From contig OW203769.1 of NCBI GenBank assembly GCA_934045905.1, forward strand, positions 14,973,705 to 15,037,704: a stretch of DNA of 64,000 nt. Direction: 5' to 3'. Shown here piece by piece: positions 1-10,861 of the stretch. Each line of letters opens with the position of its first letter. Position 1 is the stretch's first letter. Both the position numbers and the translations under genes were made by a program. Source of the stretch: Leuctra nigra (Eukaryota > Arthropoda > Insecta > Plecoptera > Leuctridae). Under the pieces are notes generated by a model that made no database searches, was not told where the DNA came from, and saw only the letters and a program-made list of their open reading frames with translations.

Positions 1-234
1 AACTTTCCAGCGAACACTTATGCCGTATAGAACACGGATTTACAGTGATTGTGTAATTATCAATGCATTAAATATCAATTTATTGGAAATATAACCCACA
101 CATGATTTATTGCTCCATGCCATTTGCTCTCACTGCGGAGCGCTAGCTACAATTGTCCTTTTTTTCCTACCACGCATGTCTGTACAAAATTACAGATAGA
201 TGACAGCTCACTTTAAACTTCTAGTTTTTGAAAT
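1..234. other. AT-rich intergenic sequence
   Basis: No coding region, RNA gene or clear repeat boundary is visible here. It is the left flank of the transposon that starts at 235. Confidence 0.6.
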
Positions 235-2209
235 ACTAGGAAAACGCTCAGTGTAACGCGTTGATGAGCGAGCACAGAACATGCAACATCCCCATAGTAA
301 CGATGCACGACACGGCACAAGACGATTTTCTCTGCAATTTTTCAATCTCCATAATACTCTGGATGAATAACTGATCCATTGTGTCGTGAAGTCTTACCTA
401 CATACCTTCTCCAGAAATCTCTTGTGACATCCCATACTAAACTCGTAAAATAACAATTAATACTTGACTGATTGGTAGAGCCAAGATTATATGGATTTAT
501 CACTTTTAATCACGAAATTTTGCTTTAAAATCCAACATTTTGTAAAATTTCTATTTTGTGATTTTATTTTATCTGTGTTGATTAACATAAAACTAAGAGA
601 AATTATATCTTAAAACCATCAAAACACGAAATTGCCAATATTTAAAACGAAATTTAGGCAATTTTAAAACCATATAATCTTGGCTCATACTGATTGGGCT
701 TACAATATGTAAAATTTAATATTAAGTTGGTCTTGATCACCATGCAAAATTTGAACTTAAGGTAGCACAACTGATATCTCATATCTTCCAAATAAGCCTA
801 TTTTTGGCAGAGGTATCAATAATCACTATTTACACGATATTGTGAAATATGAAGAACTTCTCGTGTCTAGATTTTGAGATATTGTAGTTATAAATTCCTA
901 TTTTTAACATGTAGTCTTATGGGGGCCATTAAAATCATGACGATTTCCATGCTATTTTTGAGTTTTTAATTTTACTGAGGTTCAACGTTTTTTCAAAATC
1001 TGATTTCTAGATAGATAGTTGGACATTCTATTAGGAAAAAAATTGAAAACAATACCAACGTGTGCTATTTTAAAAGTTATCAACCAAAAACTAAATGATT
1101 TCCCTATACCTCCTGTGTTACAGTTTTGTTCATTCTCGGAAAGCAATAAATTGAAACCTCGCTATACGACAGGGGTTGCAAGTTAAATGACATTTTATGA
1201 TTCATTTATACTTAAATATAGTTGAAATGTAGGAAAACGTTTTCTGAACTTGTAATTTCAAGATTTTTTTTTTATATGTATAATGAAGGTACTACCTTAA
1301 TGTGAACATTTTTATTATCGACCAATCAGAAGACATTATTTAAACTAAACCAATTAGAGGATTTGGCCTTCGTACTGCATCCGATTTTATGCGCTAGCTT
1401 AAAAATGCTTTCATTTTACTGTACATTGTGGATAACTTGGCTGCTCTACAGGCCTTGCCTTGGAACAGAAGCTTAAAGAAGGCAGGGATGACAATTTAGT
1501 ATACATTTTTCAAGATTATGGAATAAAATGACCTTAAAATGACAAAACTTTTGAAAATAACGACAGATTAGACTGAAAATTGGCAAAAATACCTAAAATG
1601 TTGGTACCAATGACCACGCGAAGTTTTAAGTTTTTTTTTTTTAAAAGAGTTTTTATTCACCAAAATATATACAATAACAATAATACAATAAAAGTTATGA
1701 TAAACAATAGAAATACTTGAAGCAGCGCTCCTCTACTTTCTAAACATAATGTGAAAAACAGGTTGACATAATTATAAATTTGATTGTAAGCAAGTACATG
1801 AATACGGTAACGAAGTTTTAAGTTGATCGGTCAATCTGTTCTAGTTTAAATGTCAAAAATCACATGAAAAATGGTTTTAAATTTAAACCAATATAAGGAT
1901 TTGGCTAAAACTTTTTATGATTGGGTACAATGTTTGTTGCAATGTTTTTGCTAAATTTCAAATTGATCGAAGCAACCAATCGAAAGATATTTTTTTTTAC
2001 ATTTGAACCAATCACGGGAGCCCGTTCAAAAACGATCCCAGGGATCGCATAGAGTATGTTAGAATGTGTACAAAATTTCAGATCGATTGCTTGAGCGGTT
2101 TGACCTGGGCTGTGACAACAAAAAAAAAACAAAAAAACAAACATACAAACAAACACACAGAGAAAGTGCCATAAGAGTACCGTGGTGACGCTCGCTACGC
2201 TCGCTCAAT
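235..2209. mobile_element. Non-autonomous transposon, ACTAGG/CTCAAT-ended family, copy 1
   Basis: One end reads ACTAGGAAAACGCTCAGTG and the other ends in the doubled CGCTCGCT motif followed by CAAT. The same two ends recur, mostly reversed, at 13544-14326, 15317-18315 and 59333-60126, which defines the family. The ends are not inverted repeats of each other and there is no long ORF, so the superfamily is unknown and mobilisation in trans is inferred. This copy is nearly colinear with the reverse complement of 15317-18315, except for an extra 213-bp insertion at 476. Confidence 0.75.
476..688. mobile_element. Short TIR element (MITE) with 9-bp target duplication
   Basis: The ends are inverted copies of GAGCCAAGATTATATGG. 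It is flanked by ACTGATTGG at 467-475 and 689-697. The related copy at 15317-18315 has only one ACTGATTGG at this point, so it is a natural empty site. A 9-bp duplication is typical of Mutator-like elements; that assignment is inferred from duplication length only. Confidence 0.8.
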
Positions 2210-2511
2210 AATGCCAAACTGTTGTGTTCGGAGTGAAGGTAATTGTTTTAAATTGTAACATACTATACTTAAATGTATAGAAATAGTTTCAATTACTTAC
2301 TTTTTATACTAGAAGATCACTTTATGTTAAACAACTTCTTTTGTTTTCAATTCAGAAAAATCTAGCAAATGTCAACAACATTTGATCTGTTGCCATAGCA
2401 ACGGGGAACAATCGCACCTAGCTCCCTCTATTCTAAGCTTGAAGTGTGGAGCCCCATTGGGAAAACGTTCTAGAATACACCTCCTTGCTATCAGAATGAT
2501 TTTTGTTTCCA
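2210..2511. other. Intergenic, no gene seen
   Basis: AT-rich. A short open stretch at about 2211, starting ATG and reading MPNCCVRSEG before a GT, resembles the start of a THAP zinc finger but is too short to call. Confidence 0.5.
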
Positions 2512-2650
2512 GGGGGGTTATTCTAAATTCCCGTGTCGTCTCGTTTCACGTGATACGGGCTCACTGCACACTGGAGTGCGATCTATTTAACATGGCAGTG
2601 ACACCGTATCAATTGATACGAGACGACACGGGAATTTAGAATAGCCCTCC
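2512..2650. mobile_element. Palindromic MITE
   Basis: The left arm reads TTATTCTAAATTCCCGTGTC and the right arm carries its inverted copy ending in GAATAGCCCTCC. The element is about 139 bp. The duplication at the ends is not clear. Confidence 0.75.
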
Positions 2651-4292
2651 AGTGCTCTCTTGAACTGACTCACTGCATTATGGAATTTTTTAACTATCAA
2701 TTAAAACAATTGAGAACGTGTCGCCTCAGATTGATATAGAATTTGCTTTATATATTGCACTTTCTTCTTATTTTTACACATTTTATTATACTAGAGTAAA
2801 AAATATGTATCTTAACAGTATGTACATTTTCTTAAAATAAAATAAAATATAAATATATAAATAAATAAATATTATAATTTACATAAATAAAGTTTCGCGA
2901 GTTTTGATTTTGAGTGGCACGAACAGCTTACTTCACACTTATACAGCACCCTTGAGGGAGATAGTTTGGCTAGTGCCCTATTCATAGTTTGCACTTGACG
3001 TCATCTCATTGTTGCGCGGCCATCTCGGTGATACATGTCAGAACGGTTGTCAATCTGCAATGCAATCAGCGGCAATCCAAAACTCATATTTTGAGTGATT
3101 ACTTGTGAAAGAAAGATATTTAAGTAAGTACAAGTTAATAATAATACGCAATATTTATCCATACACATGTTCAAGTTAAATATTCATCTAATAAAATGAT
3201 TTATAGCTATTATTTATAGCATCGTATTGGTCAGTTCACGTCACGTGGTACCACAACAAATAGTTGGAACCGGAAAAATGGAGACTTCTCTATTTTTCAA
3301 ACCAACCCGCGGGTTGACCAAATTCAGTCTCTGCACATGCGCGGCCAACCATATTTTCCAACCGCCGGTTCCATACACGGGTTCCAACTCAATGTGATAG
3401 GGCTTTTAGACATTTTACGGTAATATGGTGAGTGAGAATGTGTGCACTGTACGACTTGGCTGGGTGGAGCGATCGCTTCACTAGATACCTACTAACGGGG
3501 TGTACTAGTTTTAAAACACGCAAATACGATGCAATTTTGTTTTATGGACTGTCATTGCAAAGTTGAAGGGAGACAGTGAACTTTCTCGTGCAATCCAATC
3601 ACAAACACACCACAAATATATCATTCGATCAAGAGATGATGTAAAGAAATACTCACTTTCTTGGAAATACAAAAAGAGGAAAATATTACTTAATCTAGAT
3701 CTAGAAAAAACAAGTCAAGGACACAAAAATCTGTATTTTATAGTAGTATTCAACTTTATAATAAATTAGGTAGAAAGGTAAAAGAAGAAGAAAATATTGA
3801 AATGTTTAAAATTTTATGTACTTCATTTGTTTAAAATGAATTTCCTGTTTTGAAAACATATTGTAATAAAAAATAGCTTTCAAGCTAAATAAATAAAATA
3901 AAAAAAAATGTTGAGTGTGTATTAAAATTGAAACATGTAGCGAAACCTTTATCAGAGATAACCGCGATTATTGACTTTGATTGATATAAGAAATCCTGTG
4001 TTAACATATTAATTATTTCAAGTGACTGTGTTATTTGTGATTTTTACCATTATGATGAGTATCAGATTTGGTAAGCATTGTTACAATTCTTACACCTCTA
4101 ATGCTCGATTGAAAAGCTGCGATTGTAAACAAACTCATGTTTTCATTGATTTTCCGTAATTGTCGGTAGTTATGTCGATTGGGGGTTGGGGGCGGCTGGA
4201 GTTCAATGCTGTTTCAACTTCGAGAATATGCACCAATTCTCGAGGATCGGGTGCCTGTACTTTTCCACTAACCGAAAGAACATAAGTCCGAG
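2651..4292. other. Intergenic, repeat fragments only
   Basis: No ORF here has coding character. It contains one end of the hairpin-tipped repeat family at 3408-3485. Several A/T-rich low-complexity tracts lie near 2830-2880 and 3780-3910. Confidence 0.5.
3408..3485 (-). repeat. Solo terminus of hairpin-tipped repeat family
   Basis: It ends TACGACTTGGCTGGGTGGAG followed by a hairpin arm and CACTAG, matching the ends at 30656 and 54317. The inner part of the element is absent, so it is a fragment. Confidence 0.6.
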
Positions 4293-4299
4293 CCTAAAG

Positions 4300-5924
4300 C
4301 ATAGTATATTCATCTACATAGTAGCGTCACTTAGCTAATTTAACATTGGCGCGCTAGTTTCAAATGTCGACGGTGGCGCCCCTAGTAACCACAGTAGTAA
4401 ACAGCAGTTCAACCATCCATTGCCATTTGCATGGCATGTAAACAAAGCCAAGATTGACGTCTTTTTGCATAATTTCACCATTTACTATTAAATAATGCTG
4501 CTTGTGACATGTGACACTTAGTACACAATATAAAATGGTATAGTTAGCTTTACGTAAATCAGTTTTTGTTGCAAAATACTGTGAAATTCGAAAGATAGAA
4601 CTAGAAGACATCACGGCGCGGCGCAGAGACTGGATGAAGGTTAGTTCACTTATTTTCTCTCCCATAAATTAACTGAGTAAGATGCATACTTTTCGTTTAA
4701 GTTAATTAATTATACCTATAATTTATCTTTAAACATAGATTTGGAGAAACAGTCGGGATTCTGATCTCGCCCGACAACTGACAGTTCGTGACGAAAGAAG
4801 AATGATACGACAGTCTTGGCAGAGGCGGCCTAGGCTCAGCCTACAAAGTTGAAACTAAGACCAACAAGAAAGACAAACTAACTGTCAAACAGTTTGAATG
4901 CAGTTCAGTCAAACCTACGATCACCACACGTCAAACCGGATGACTTTACACTCCTTCATACCTAGGTATATTGAACAATAAGTTTGACTTTCGGCAATAC
5001 AAGCTGACAAATTGCAAGAAGAAGATTTCGATGTGAAGTGTTGTTGTTTCGTGTGTTGGATGTCTGTGGTAGGAAAAGTGTCTTCCCTTTGTTTGGCTTG
5101 TATTTGTATATTCTACGATCTGTAAGGTAGGCTTACTGAATAAACATTTATCTAAATCACGGCTTGCACTATTCAATAAGAAAGTGACTTACCTACCTAC
5201 CTATTTCTAAGTAGCATAGTTTTACCTCAAAACAATTTGATTCTAGTGAAATACTTTTTGATCACAATGTTGACAGTGAGTATCCAGGTGTATATTATGT
5301 CTATATCTAGGTAACACATAGGTAGTGTAGTATGATATAATATCTAGGCATAATACCTCATAGCTTTGGCACCTCAAATTGAGTTGTAATAGCATCCAAA
5401 GGTAACACTAATCTTATTGGGTGTGCATTTGCACATTAGTCTACCTCAAAGTGTTTTGTGCAAAGAGAGCTGTGTTTTATTTGGAATCTGAAATTAACTG
5501 TTCAATCATTTCTACCTGTGTTAATAAGCCATGGAAGACACATAGGCATTGGGAATAATAAAATAATGTATGTATTTTTTGTAATAGACTGACCAATCTA
5601 GGACCAACTGACTAAACCTGCTACAGTAACACTTGCCAATTATAATTGCATTTATAGCGTGTAATATCATTGAATGTAATAAATATTAAATAGTTATATC
5701 ATGAGTTTTCTTTGAATTACAAAAATGATTTAATATCATAAATATTTATCAAATATATTGCGAATTCACTGAGCCATTTGAATTTCTGGCGGCAATTTTT
5801 CATCCCATGAAAATGAGTTGCACTAAGGTGGCTACTTGGGGCGCCACCATCGGCGCTGAAACCAGTTTCATCTCGGAGTGACGCTACTACGTGAAGGAGT
5901 GAACGGGCTGATCTTTATACTATG
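4300..5924. mobile_element. 1.6-kb TIR transposon with 7-8 bp duplication
   Basis: The outer ends are CATAGTATA and TATACTATG. Further in, both arms carry TAGTAGCGTCACT and GGTGGCGCCCC in inverted order. It is flanked by CCTAAAG at 4293-4299 and 5925-5931, possibly 8 bp if the next C is counted. Duplications of this length occur in hAT, P and related superfamilies. There is no long transposase ORF. Confidence 0.8.
4571..4852 (+). other. Possible two-exon coding remnant inside transposon
   Basis: An open frame containing EDITARRRDWMK reaches a GT at 4640. After an AG at 4738 it could continue as IWRNSRDSDLARQL, with a stop at 4850-4852. The donor is weak (GTTAGT) and I do not recognise a family. 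It may be a relic of the element's own transposase. Confidence 0.25.
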
Positions 5925-6191
5925 CCTAAAGCGTACGAAAGACAAGTTCGTTTTGCTCGATCGTGTTGAAAGTCAAGGTGCTTAGAAACTGATCGTAAAT
6001 TCTGTTGGTTCACGAGAAGGCCCTGGCTCATTGATATAAAAAGTAAACAAATTGCCTCTGTTTTTAGGTTGAAAGCGGTCACGTCAGTTACGGATTGGTT
6101 TTATAATGCATTCATTTTTATTGAATTTGATTATTTAGGATAAGTTTTAGCATTCAGATATTACTGAAAGGTAAGGTTCCTTTAAATACTA

Positions 6192-6612
6192 ATTTTTTTG
6201 TCTGGGGCTTAACGTCGCACTGTTCTGCAGCGAGGCTAATGGCGACGGATGAATAATCGTGATGATGATTGGGAGATGATGGTGAAGAGTAGGTATAAGG
6301 TTGGAAGGCGGGAAGGAGGCGGTCGTGGCCTATTAGGCTGCATTTCACCAAGATTCTGAACCCGGGTTAGAGGCGGTAAACCTGGTTTAGAGGCCCCTAA
6401 ACCTGGTTTAGAGGCCCCTAAACCAGGTTTACCGCCTCTAAACCGGGTTTAGAATCTTGGTGAAACGCAGCCTTAGTATAGTACCTTCCCAGCATTTGCC
6501 TATCGACTGAGGGAAACCACGAAAAAAAACAGTCAGGAAGGCCGGCCGCGGGAATCGAACCCGGGCCTCCGGAATACAAGTTCAGAGCGTTACCACTCAG
6601 CCATCTGTTCCG
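6192..6612 (-). mobile_element. tRNA-derived SINE (minus strand)
   Basis: Read on the minus strand, the head at about 6612-6540 has an A-box-like TGGCTGAGTGG and a B-box-like GGGTTCGATTCC, as in a tRNA gene. An unrelated body and an A-rich tail end near 6192. Flanking TTAAATACTA occurs at 6182-6191 and 6613-6622, a 10-bp target duplication typical of LINE-mobilised SINEs. It is interrupted by the MITE at 6336-6472. Confidence 0.85.
6336..6472. mobile_element. PIF/Harbinger-like palindromic MITE
   Basis: The 137-bp near-perfect palindrome has ends GGCTGCATTTCACCAAG and CTTGGTGAAACGCAGCC. It is flanked by TTA at 6333-6335 and 6473-6475. A TWA 3-bp duplication is the hallmark of PIF/Harbinger. 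The centre repeats a short GGTTTAGAGGC motif. It sits inside the SINE, so it is younger. Confidence 0.8.
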
Positions 6613-6622
6613 TTAAATACTA

Positions 6623-6939
6623 CTGTTCGCAAATAGATTGATGGCAGGGTTTCACTATATTCTAAAAATGTTTCTTTCGAGGTCACCAGGTATTTAGTCC
6701 ATCTTGCATCATTTAACAAAAATGACTGCCTACGAGCCAATGCCACGTAATTTCACTGGGGACATTTTCGTTGTTATCTTTCTTTTATATCTTTCTTCCC
6801 CAGCTAATTAACAAGATTAATACCTACCCCATCTACACGCTCACTTTAACAGAGCACTAAGCAGCCTTTCGCTTGTAGATGATCAAGCCTCCTATGTTTT
6901 AACATGGGTCGTCATTAATAGCGTTTTCCACTGGCCGCA
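6623..6939. other. Intergenic, no gene seen
   Basis: Ordinary AT-rich sequence. The GCGTTTTCCACTGG at about 6921 has an imperfect inverted partner near 8760, so 6921-8772 may be the shell of an older element hosting the foldback. Confidence 0.4.
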
Positions 6940-6948
6940 CTGGTGCTG

Positions 6949-8086
6949 AGGTCCGTGAAGTTAGCACCGCCCATTAACGCACTAATTATCTCATGTGTGG
7001 GATGAATTAGTGCACAATTAGTGCGTTCGATCGGCACTAATTTTATAATTAGTGCGCCATCCGTTTCCGAGAAAAACGCACTTTACTATGGGCGGTGCCA
7101 ACTTCACGCAGCACCGCCCATTGACGCACTATTTTTCAAACCCACACAGGCAATTAGTGCACAATTAGTGCGTTCGATCCCCCCCATTCCCATAATTAGT
7201 GCGCACTTACTTTTCGAGTTATTCGTGAATAACCGTGGGCGGTGCAGCACCGCCCATTGAAAATTTCAATGTTTTCAGTACGCCATGTTTTAGTGCACAA
7301 TTAGTGCATTCGATTCCTCCCATTCCCATAATTAGTACGCACTTACTTTTCGAGTTAATCGTGAATAACCGTGGGCGGTGCAGCACCGCCCATTGCAAAT
7401 TTAAGATTTTCAGCACGCCATGTTTTAGTGCACAATTAGTGCGTTCGATTCCCCCCATTTCCATAATTAGTGCGCACTTACTTTTCGAGTTATTCGTAAA
7501 AAACCGTGGGCGGTGCAGCACCGCCCATTGAAAATTTCATTGTTTTCAGTACGCCATGTTTTAGTGCACAATTAGTGCGTTCGATCCCCCCCATTCCCAT
7601 AATTAGTGCGCACTAACTTTTCGAGTTATTCGCGAATAACCGTGGGCGGTGCAGCACCGCCCACGGTTATTCACGAATAACTCGAAAAGTAAGTGCACAC
7701 TAATTATGGGAATGGGGGGAATCGAACGCACTAATTGTGCACTTAAACATGGCGTACCTAAAACCTTGAAATTTTCAATGGGCGGTGCTGCACCGCCCAC
7801 GGTTATTCACGAATAACTCGAAAAGTAAGTGCGCACTAATTATGGGAATGGGGGGGATCGAACGCACTAATTGTGCACTAATTACCTGTGTGGGTTTTAA
7901 AATTAGTGCGTCAATGGGCGGTGCTGCGTGAAGTTGGCACCGCCCATAATAAAGTGCGTTTTTCTCGGAAACGGATGACGCACTAATTATAAAATTAGTG
8001 CCGATCGAACGCACTAATTGTGCACTAATTCATCCCACACATGCGATAATTAGTGCGTTAATGGGCGGTGCTAACTTCACGGACCT
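6949..8086. mobile_element. 1.1-kb foldback element with internal tandem repeats
   Basis: The ends are AGGTCCGTGAAGTTAGCACC and its inverse. The element folds back over most of its length around a centre near 7655. The left arm carries tandem units of about 136 bp, with GTGGGCGGTG at 7235, 7371, 7506 and 7642. The right arm carries inverted partners. It is flanked by CTGGTGCTG at 6940-6948 and 8087-8095, a 9-bp duplication compatible with a Mutator-like element. The short open frames inside it are repeat artefacts. Confidence 0.85.
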
Positions 8087-8100
8087 CTGGTGCTGCACTG

Positions 8101-8250
8101 GACCCTTACCTAATATCGCCAATATTTCAGTAGCACCGTGTTACTGTAGCACGATCGGCTAGTTGCTATGGCGACAATGTTAGCTCTTATGGTTAACACT
8201 TTTAAAACAAAAGTTGTGCTACTGAAATTTGGCGATATTAGGTAAGGGTC
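8101..8250. mobile_element. 150-bp MITE
   Basis: The ends are GACCCTTACCTAATATCGCC and its inverse, extending into an inverted CAGTAGCAC. A CTG on each side may be a 3-bp duplication. Confidence 0.75.
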
Positions 8251-8257
8251 CTGGGGC

Positions 8258-8376
8258 CCTATTCTAGAACTTTTAAATTCCCAATTCCACTAGAATTCGA
8301 TTTCATGTAATGTTAATCCTTATGGCCGTGACTGAATTCCATCAGAATGGAATTGGAAAATCGTTCTAGAATAGAC
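8258..8376. mobile_element. Imperfect palindromic MITE
   Basis: CTATTCTAGAAC on the left and GTTCTAGAATAG on the right, with inverted AATTCC-type motifs inside. Confidence 0.55.
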
Positions 8377-8804
8377 CTAGAATAGACCTCAACGGTTGCA
8401 CTGAGAGCGGGTGTCGTTTTTCACTGGGAAATCCAGTGTGCACTGGCGTGGTTTTTGCGTTTTCCACTGGCAAAGTTGCACGCTCTGAGGGCACATTTTT
8501 CGCACTGAGAAAATTCTCAGTGCAAGCCATTGCACTCGAATTCCAAGATGGACGCTTGAAAATTGGTTGCTGTGTATAACCTATTGAATCTCTATGAATC
8601 TCTATGAAATTCATAGCGAATTCTATGAAATTTATTGCAATTTTTAGGTTATGTTAGCACTGGAAATATCCTTGTTTTCCACTGGGGTTGCTTTTTTGCC
8701 GCACTAGTGCAGAGCATGACGTCACAGAGCAATTATCTGCTCTCATTCAGTGCATGCCAGAGGAAAACGCCATAAGTAACAGGGTGATGCAACTACCCTA
8801 GATC
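8377..8804. other. Repeat-like intergenic sequence
   Basis: It has recurring variants of TTTTCCACTGG and GCACTGAG-type words but no boundary I can fix. No gene is visible. Confidence 0.4.
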
Positions 8805-8865
8805 AAGGTCCACTAAATCTCTGCTACAACTAGCGCAGCGCCTAGGAGAAGATTTAGTGGACCTT
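8805..8865. repeat. Short inverted repeat
   Basis: AAGGTCCACTAAATCT at 8805-8820 is inverted at 8850-8865, with CTAGATC outside both arms. It could be a small MITE just upstream of the hexapeptide-repeat gene. Confidence 0.6.
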
Positions 8866-8888
8866 GCCCTAGATCTATGACAATGTAA

Positions 8889-10861
8889 TGTTCCTACCAA
8901 CCAACCAAGGTAGTCGCCATTAGCTCCTCGTCGAACCTCGGTGACGGGAACTACGTCGTCGTCAACATCCACCCGGACAGCGACTTGCTTCCAGAAGACG
9001 CCACGACGCTCGTGAGCACGGAGTCTCCAGGAATGGAAGTGGAGACAGAAGACCTTCCCATGGAACTCGAAGATGAAGAGGTAAGAGATTTCGGAATAAA
9101 ACCGCACACATTGACAGTGAGTCGAGCTCAGATCCTTCGGGTTCGCTCATTGCTTCAAGCTCCATGCACGATTGACGCGGGCGCAGAGTTGGATTTTGCT
9201 TTTAACATTTTTCCATCGACGTCGTCCGTCCTTAGAGATATATTACAGAGAGGGGCAACTACTGGTTAATGCTTGACTAATTTTGAAAGATCCTTTTCTT
9301 CATATTGGAAATATTTAATAATTCACTGCCACTGAAATGAAAAATTATTTCGGAAGGCAGTGAAAAGATTACTTTGAGCTGTCAAATTTTAAACTTACTA
9401 GAAACACGTTTTTAACTTGCATAAGAAGACTATTACAATATTATATCTTGTTATTACTGTACATTTATTTGTTATGTGCTGTTTGTTACTGTGAAGTATG
9501 CACTGAAGGTTAGTACAAAGTAACATTCAAGTCTCTTGCCAACAACATTACAATCGAGGGGGGTGCCATGTTGAAAGTAGTTGCTTGAAATAGTCTCCAA
9601 GATGGTGGCTGAGCATGCTCAGATCTATCCTGACAATGTACAACGCATCATACCAAGGCTTGCTACCTACTTGCCCCTCTCTGTAAGTATATGAATCTCT
9701 ATGGTCCGTCCTTGTCCGAATTATGATCCGTGTGTACGAAGACCCCCTTAATTTGTCATTGGAAGAACCCCCCCCATTTTTTTTTGCGAGTGATGTTTAA
9801 AATTTAGCAGAGTTTCTTAAAAAAACTGTCCCTAAAGGTATTATTTACCAAGGTGCATATAACTGATTTTAACAATAATGAAAATGTAATGATCACAGAT
9901 GGAGGTCAACGCCGACGGCGACGGATTCTACGCCTACGCCATGAGTTCCTCGTCGACCATAGAAGACGGTCACTACGACGCCGCCAAACTGCGCGAGGAA
10001 ATCAACTTGCAACGGTGGCGTCTGCTAGACGTCCTGGCGCCAGAATGGCAAGTGGGGACAGTCATGGACGTCGACGACCCTCACGGCCAACACTCGGAGA
10101 CGACGGCGGAGCGTCGGGAGTCGGCAGCCCCGTGCTGGGCGAGAGGAGGTCCAATTCATCGTGGAGGTCCAATTCATCGTGGAGGTGCAGGTTATCGTGG
10201 AGGTGCCGGTTATCGTGGAGGTGCAGGTTATCGTGGAGGTCCAATTCATCGTGGAGGTCCAATTCATCGTGGAGGTGCCAGTTATCGTGGAGGTTCCAGT
10301 AATCGTGGTGGTATCGGTTATCGTGGGGATGCCAGTAATTCCGGAATTACCAGTTATCTTAGAAGTTCCTGTAATCAAGTACGTCCGAATCATCAAAGAG
10401 GTCCAATTCATGGAGGAGGTGCCGGTAATCGTGCATGTGCCGTTTATCGTGCATGTGCCGGTAATCGAGGAGGTGCCGATAATCGTGCATGTGCCGGTAA
10501 TCGTGGAGGTGCCGGTAATCGAGGAGGTGCCGGTAATCGAGGAGGCCTAATTCATCGAGGAGGTGCCAGTAATTCCGGAGGTACCGGTTATCTTAGTAGT
10601 TCCTCTCATCAAGGACGTCCGAATCACCAAAGAGGTCCAATTCATGGAGGAGGTGCCGGTAATCGTGGATTTATCGGTCAAAGAGCATGTGCCGGTAATC
10701 GTGGATGTGGCAGTCTTCGAGAAGGTGCCGGCCATCTTGGAGGTCCCATTCGTCGGGGAGGTCCCAATCATCGGGGAGGTCCCAATCTGCAGAACGGATT
10801 CAACAACCTCCCATGCAGGAGAGTGAGTGAGAGGCGAGCACCTTCTTTTGAAGCTCGCTAG
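8889..10861 (+). CDS. Hypothetical protein with about 38 hexapeptide repeats, probably spliced
   Basis: I do not recognise a family. Two open blocks are GC-rich and codon-like compared with their surroundings. The first is open from 8889 to 9080, ends ELEDEE before GTAAGA, and may begin at an acceptor near 8909. The second starts after CACAG at 9899 with ATG and runs 320 codons to the stop at 10859-10861. The joint is phase 0 and keeps frame. Exon 2 opens with an acidic region rich in serine and aspartate. From about residue 82 it is a run of six-residue units such as RGGPIH, RGGAGY and RGGAGN, then an Arg-rich tail. The first block and the start of exon 2 share an SSSS-x(2)-(G/E)DG-x-Y motif and similar DNA, suggesting an internal duplication. 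A start at 9899 without the first block is also possible because the acceptor has a poor pyrimidine tract. Such low-complexity repeats could suit a structural or extracellular protein; that is inference. Confidence 0.5.
10140..10800 (+). repeat. 18-bp coding minisatellite with 234-bp higher-order repeat
   Basis: Units of 18 bp, consensus like GGAGGTGCCGGTAATCGT, are tandem across this stretch. A block of 13 units is itself repeated: AAAGAGGTCCAATTCATGG occurs at 10395 and 10629, exactly 234 bp apart. Because 18 is a multiple of three, several other frames stay open and give false ORFs on both strands. Confidence 0.85.

Noticed and set aside
2211..2240. Start of a THAP gene (MPNCCVRSEG)
   Set aside because: Only ten codons before a possible donor, with no following THAP block in any frame nearby.
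7021..8014. Several 65-100 codon frames with repeated peptides
   Set aside because: All lie inside the foldback element and mirror each other on both strands.
10025..10771. Long open frames in other frames and on the minus strand over the hexapeptide repeats
   Set aside because: An 18-bp unit keeps every stop-free frame open. Only the frame continuous with the non-repeat, acidic N-terminal part was kept.
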